Made by a program: the position numbers and the translations under genes
Part shown: positions 62,182 to 64,000 of the stretch, piece by piece
Layout: each line of letters begins with the position of its first letter
Position numbering within the stretch: the first letter of the stretch is position 1
Notes under the pieces: generated by a model
Seen by the model: the letters and a program-made list of their open reading frames with translations, nothing else
Databases searched by the model: none
Told to the model about the DNA's origin: nothing
Assembly (NCBI RefSeq): GCF_003264855.1
Contig: NZ_NFZS01000004.1
Coordinates: 806,001 to 870,000 of the forward strand
Source of the DNA: Dyella jiangningensis
GTDB lineage: Bacteria > Pseudomonadota > Gammaproteobacteria > Xanthomonadales > Rhodanobacteraceae
Direction: 5' to 3'
Length of the DNA: 64,000 bases

Positions 62182-62904
62182 TCAGGTCGCCAGTGCGAGC
62201 GCCACCAGGATGGCGGCTTCCACCAGCTCGGTCAGCGCCCCGCAGGTGTCGCCGGTCATGCCGCCCAGCCGGCGCATGCAGGCCAGCCGCCACAGCACGA
62301 ACAGGGCGACGGCCACGAGCAACGCCCGAAGACCCAGCCACCCCGCATACAGGCACAGCGCCACTGCAAACGCCAGGCCCGCCAGGCAGGCCGGCCGAGA
62401 CGCCGATACCAGCGCGCTGCCCAGCCCCCCGCTGCGCACGTAAGGTGTGGACAGGAAGGCGGCGGTAAGCACGGCGCGCCCGAGCATGGGCGCCAGCCAC
62501 AAGGCGGCACCGGGGTGAGGCAGGCTCGCCAGGGCGGCAAACTTCAACAGCAACACGACAACGATGGCCGTCACGCCCATCGGGCCGCTGCGCGGGTCCT
62601 TCATGATGGCGAGGGTGCGTTCGCGGTCGCCCAGGCCGCCCACCCACGCATCCGCGCTATCGGCGAGACCATCCAGGTGGAGGCCACCGGTGAGCAGCAC
62701 CCATCCCAGCAGCAGCACGCCGGCCGACAGCAACGGCGGCGCCGCCGACAACATCCAGCCAAGCATCCACAGCAGCACACCGATCAGCCATCCCACCGCG
62801 GGATACCACGCAAGCTGCGTGGCTGCCGTGTTCGCACCGCCGAATGCGCGAACCGGCACCGGCAACCGGGTGAGAAAGCCTATGGCGGCAAGCAGTGCGC
62901 GCAT
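62182..62904 (-). CDS. cobS: Adenosylcobinamide-GDP ribazoletransferase
   Basis: 240-residue membrane enzyme that joins adenosylcobinamide-GDP and alpha-ribazole in the last steps of cobalamin assembly. GFLTRLPVP at the N-terminus, LLTGGLHLDGLADSADAWVGG with the metal-binding Asp pattern, and DPRSGPMGVTAIVVVLLLKFAAL are diagnostic. Downstream of cobC and cobT; the cluster continues beyond the window. Confidence 0.95.
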   Translation of the reverse strand: MRALLAAIGFLTRLPVPVRAFGGANTAATQLAWYPAVGWLIGVLLWMLGWMLSAAPPLLSAGVLLLGWVLLTGGLHLDGLADSADAWVGGLGDRERTLAIMKDPRSGPMGVTAIVVVLLLKFAALASLPHPGAALWLAPMLGRAVLTAAFLSTPYVRSGGLGSALVSASRPACLAGLAFAVALCLYAGWLGLRALLVAVALFVLWRLACMRRLGGMTGDTCGALTELVEAAILVALALAT

Positions 62905-62913
62905 GGGTGCCGC

Positions 62914-63480
62914 CTAGGCCGCGGAGGACGACGCCCACGCGAGCGTGTGCAGCGAAGCGTGCGGCACCTCGATGCCGGCCATGTCGCCGAAGTCGCGGCC
63001 TTCGGACTCGCAACGCAGCAGGCGGATCGCACCGCCGTGCGTCACGACCAGCACGCGCTGCGTAGCGGCCTCGTTCGCCACGTCATCCAGCGCGGCGCAC
63101 AGGCGCTGCCGGAACGCGGCGAACGATTCAGCGCTTGGCGGCGGATGCGCGACCGGATCGGCCCAGAAGCGCGCCAGCGCATCGCCCTGGTCTCTCGCCA
63201 GGGTTTCGATGGGAACGCCTTGCCAATCGCCGAAGTGATACTCGGCCAGGCGCGGGTCCACGCGCAGCGGCACGCGGCGCGCCGAGGCGAGTTCGCTGGC
63301 GAATGCCGAGCAGCGACGCAGCGGCGATGTCACGATGGCGTCCCACACACGCCCGAAGATCGCCGCGCGCAACTGCGTCCAGCCAAGCGCGCTCAGCGCA
63401 TCGTCCAACTGTCCGCGATAACTGCGCTGGCCGGTGTCGCCGTGGCGCAACAGATCGATGCCTGGCTGCTTGACGATCAT
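62914..63480 (-). CDS. cobC: Alpha-ribazole phosphatase (histidine phosphatase family)
   Basis: 188 residues. The catalytic RHG motif is [14 protein letters not shown], the second Arg is in [12 protein letters not shown], and the late His is in [12 protein letters not shown]. Position between cobT and cobS supports removal of phosphate from alpha-ribazole phosphate or cobalamin phosphate. ATG overlaps the cobT stop (ATGA). The start at 63480 gives the correct family N-terminus. Confidence 0.88.
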   Translation of the reverse strand: MIVKQPGIDLLRHGDTGQRSYRGQLDDALSALGWTQLRAAIFGRVWDAIVTSPLRRCSAFASELASARRVPLRVDPRLAEYHFGDWQGVPIETLARDQGDALARFWADPVAHPPPSAESFAAFRQRLCAALDDVANEAATQRVLVVTHGGAIRLLRCESEGRDFGDMAGIEVPHASLHTLAWASSSAA

Positions 63481-64000
63481 GCGCCGCTGACTCCCGCCTG
63501 CGCGAACGTCGCCATGCGCGAATGCAGTTCGCAGGCCAGTCGCATCAGCGGCACCGCCGCGGCCGCACCGCTGGCCTCGCCCAGCCGAAGACCGAGATCG
63601 AGCAGCGGATCGGCTTCCAGCGCGGCAAGCAGGCGCGCGTGGCCCCGCTCGCGCGAGCGATGCGCGAAGAACATCCATTCGCGACAGCGCGGATTGATGC
63701 GCACGGCCGCCAGCGCCGCGACCGTGGTGATGTAGCCATCGACCAGTACGGGCAGGCCATGTTGCGCAGCCGAGATATAGGCGCCACAGAGGGCGGCGAT
63801 CTCGAAGCCGCCCACGCGCGCCAGCCAGGCCAGCGCATCGCCGTCGACGGGGTACCGCGTCAGCGCGCGCTCGATCACCGCGGCCTTGTGCTGCACGCCG
63901 GCCGCGTCGAGCCCGGTTCCCGCGCCGGCAAGCATCGCCGGCGATTCATCGAGCAGCGCGCAAGCCAGCGCCGCCGCAGACGTGGTGTTGGCGATGCCCA
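63477..64000 (-). CDS. cobT: Nicotinate-nucleotide-dimethylbenzimidazole phosphoribosyltransferase (5' end outside window)
   Basis: C-terminal ~174 residues. The reading frame runs to the window edge: [16 protein letters not shown], then [23 protein letters not shown], the DMB/NaMN-binding strand region, [34 protein letters not shown] and [15 protein letters not shown]. Makes alpha-ribazole phosphate for the lower ligand of cobalamin. Confidence 0.93.
   Translation of the reverse strand, partial: GIANTTSAAALACALLDESPAMLAGAGTGLDAAGVQHKAAVIERALTRYPVDGDALAWLARVGGFEIAALCGAYISAAQHGLPVLVDGYITTVAALAAVRINPRCREWMFFAHRSRERGHARLLAALEADPLLDLGLRLGEASGAAAAVPLMRLACELHSRMATFAQAGVSGA

Overview
The window is high-GC gammaproteobacterial chromosome. 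The gene content and order (tonB-gshB-pilG-pilH, pilU/pilT, proC-yggT, an H-NS protein of the short XrvA type, DUF3011 and M13 proteins, GTAGG-type REP repeats) fit the Xanthomonadales, most likely a Rhodanobacteraceae member such as Dyella, Luteibacter or Rhodanobacter. That placement is inference from gene content. Nothing in the window looks like a prophage, an intact insertion sequence or a CRISPR array; almost every gene is core.

Layout. 0-14 kb: twitching-motility regulators pilH/pilG, gshB, tonB, yqgE, ruvX, pyrB, a large lipoprotein, an MHYT-V4R gene pair, a BON protein, pilU/pilT and proC-yggT. 14-24 kb: M13 peptidase, a repeat-rich spacer, a solute-binding-fold protein with yjbQ and pdxH, a P-loop kinase, aroK-aroB, WGR and hemE. 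24-37 kb: valS, a pssA-holD-rimI operon, proS, H-NS, ThrE exporter, glnS, a deaminase and a TVP38-type membrane protein. 37-45 kb: a signalling block with two histidine kinases, a NarL-type regulator, a PhnD-like binding protein and an orphan DotU-IcmF fusion. 45-61 kb: tRNA-Lys, queC-queE, the tol-pal operon, ybgC, ruvB-kup-ruvA-ruvC-yebC, a lipase-like hydrolase and aspS. 61-64 kb: DUF3011, FmdB and the start of a cobalamin assembly cluster (cobS, cobC, cobT partial).

The most unusual content is between genes. Four copies of a palindromic element (three exactly 268 bp, one 172 bp) sit between co-directional genes: yqgE/ruvX, glnS/deaminase, tolR/tolA and tolQ/tolR. Each copy has near-perfect inverted arms and stems whose sequence is private to that copy, while the loops, the outermost 8 bp and the total length are conserved. 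All four face the same way relative to transcription, all keep the same reading frame open, and they overlap or abut the start codons of ruvX, tolA and tolR. This looks like a structured, possibly translated, operon-resident repeat family. The closest concept I know is the Rickettsia palindromic elements.

A second repeat family has entered a gene: an inverted pair of the common CCCTCTCCC/GGGAGAGGG intergenic repeat lies in frame inside valS and adds about 40 residues between the catalytic and anticodon-binding domains. REP/BIME repeats with a GTAGGAGCGCACC core occupy at least seven intergenic spots. A DotU (TssL) domain fused to the cytoplasmic part of IcmF (TssM), with a lost P-loop and no other type VI genes nearby, is the most unusual protein.
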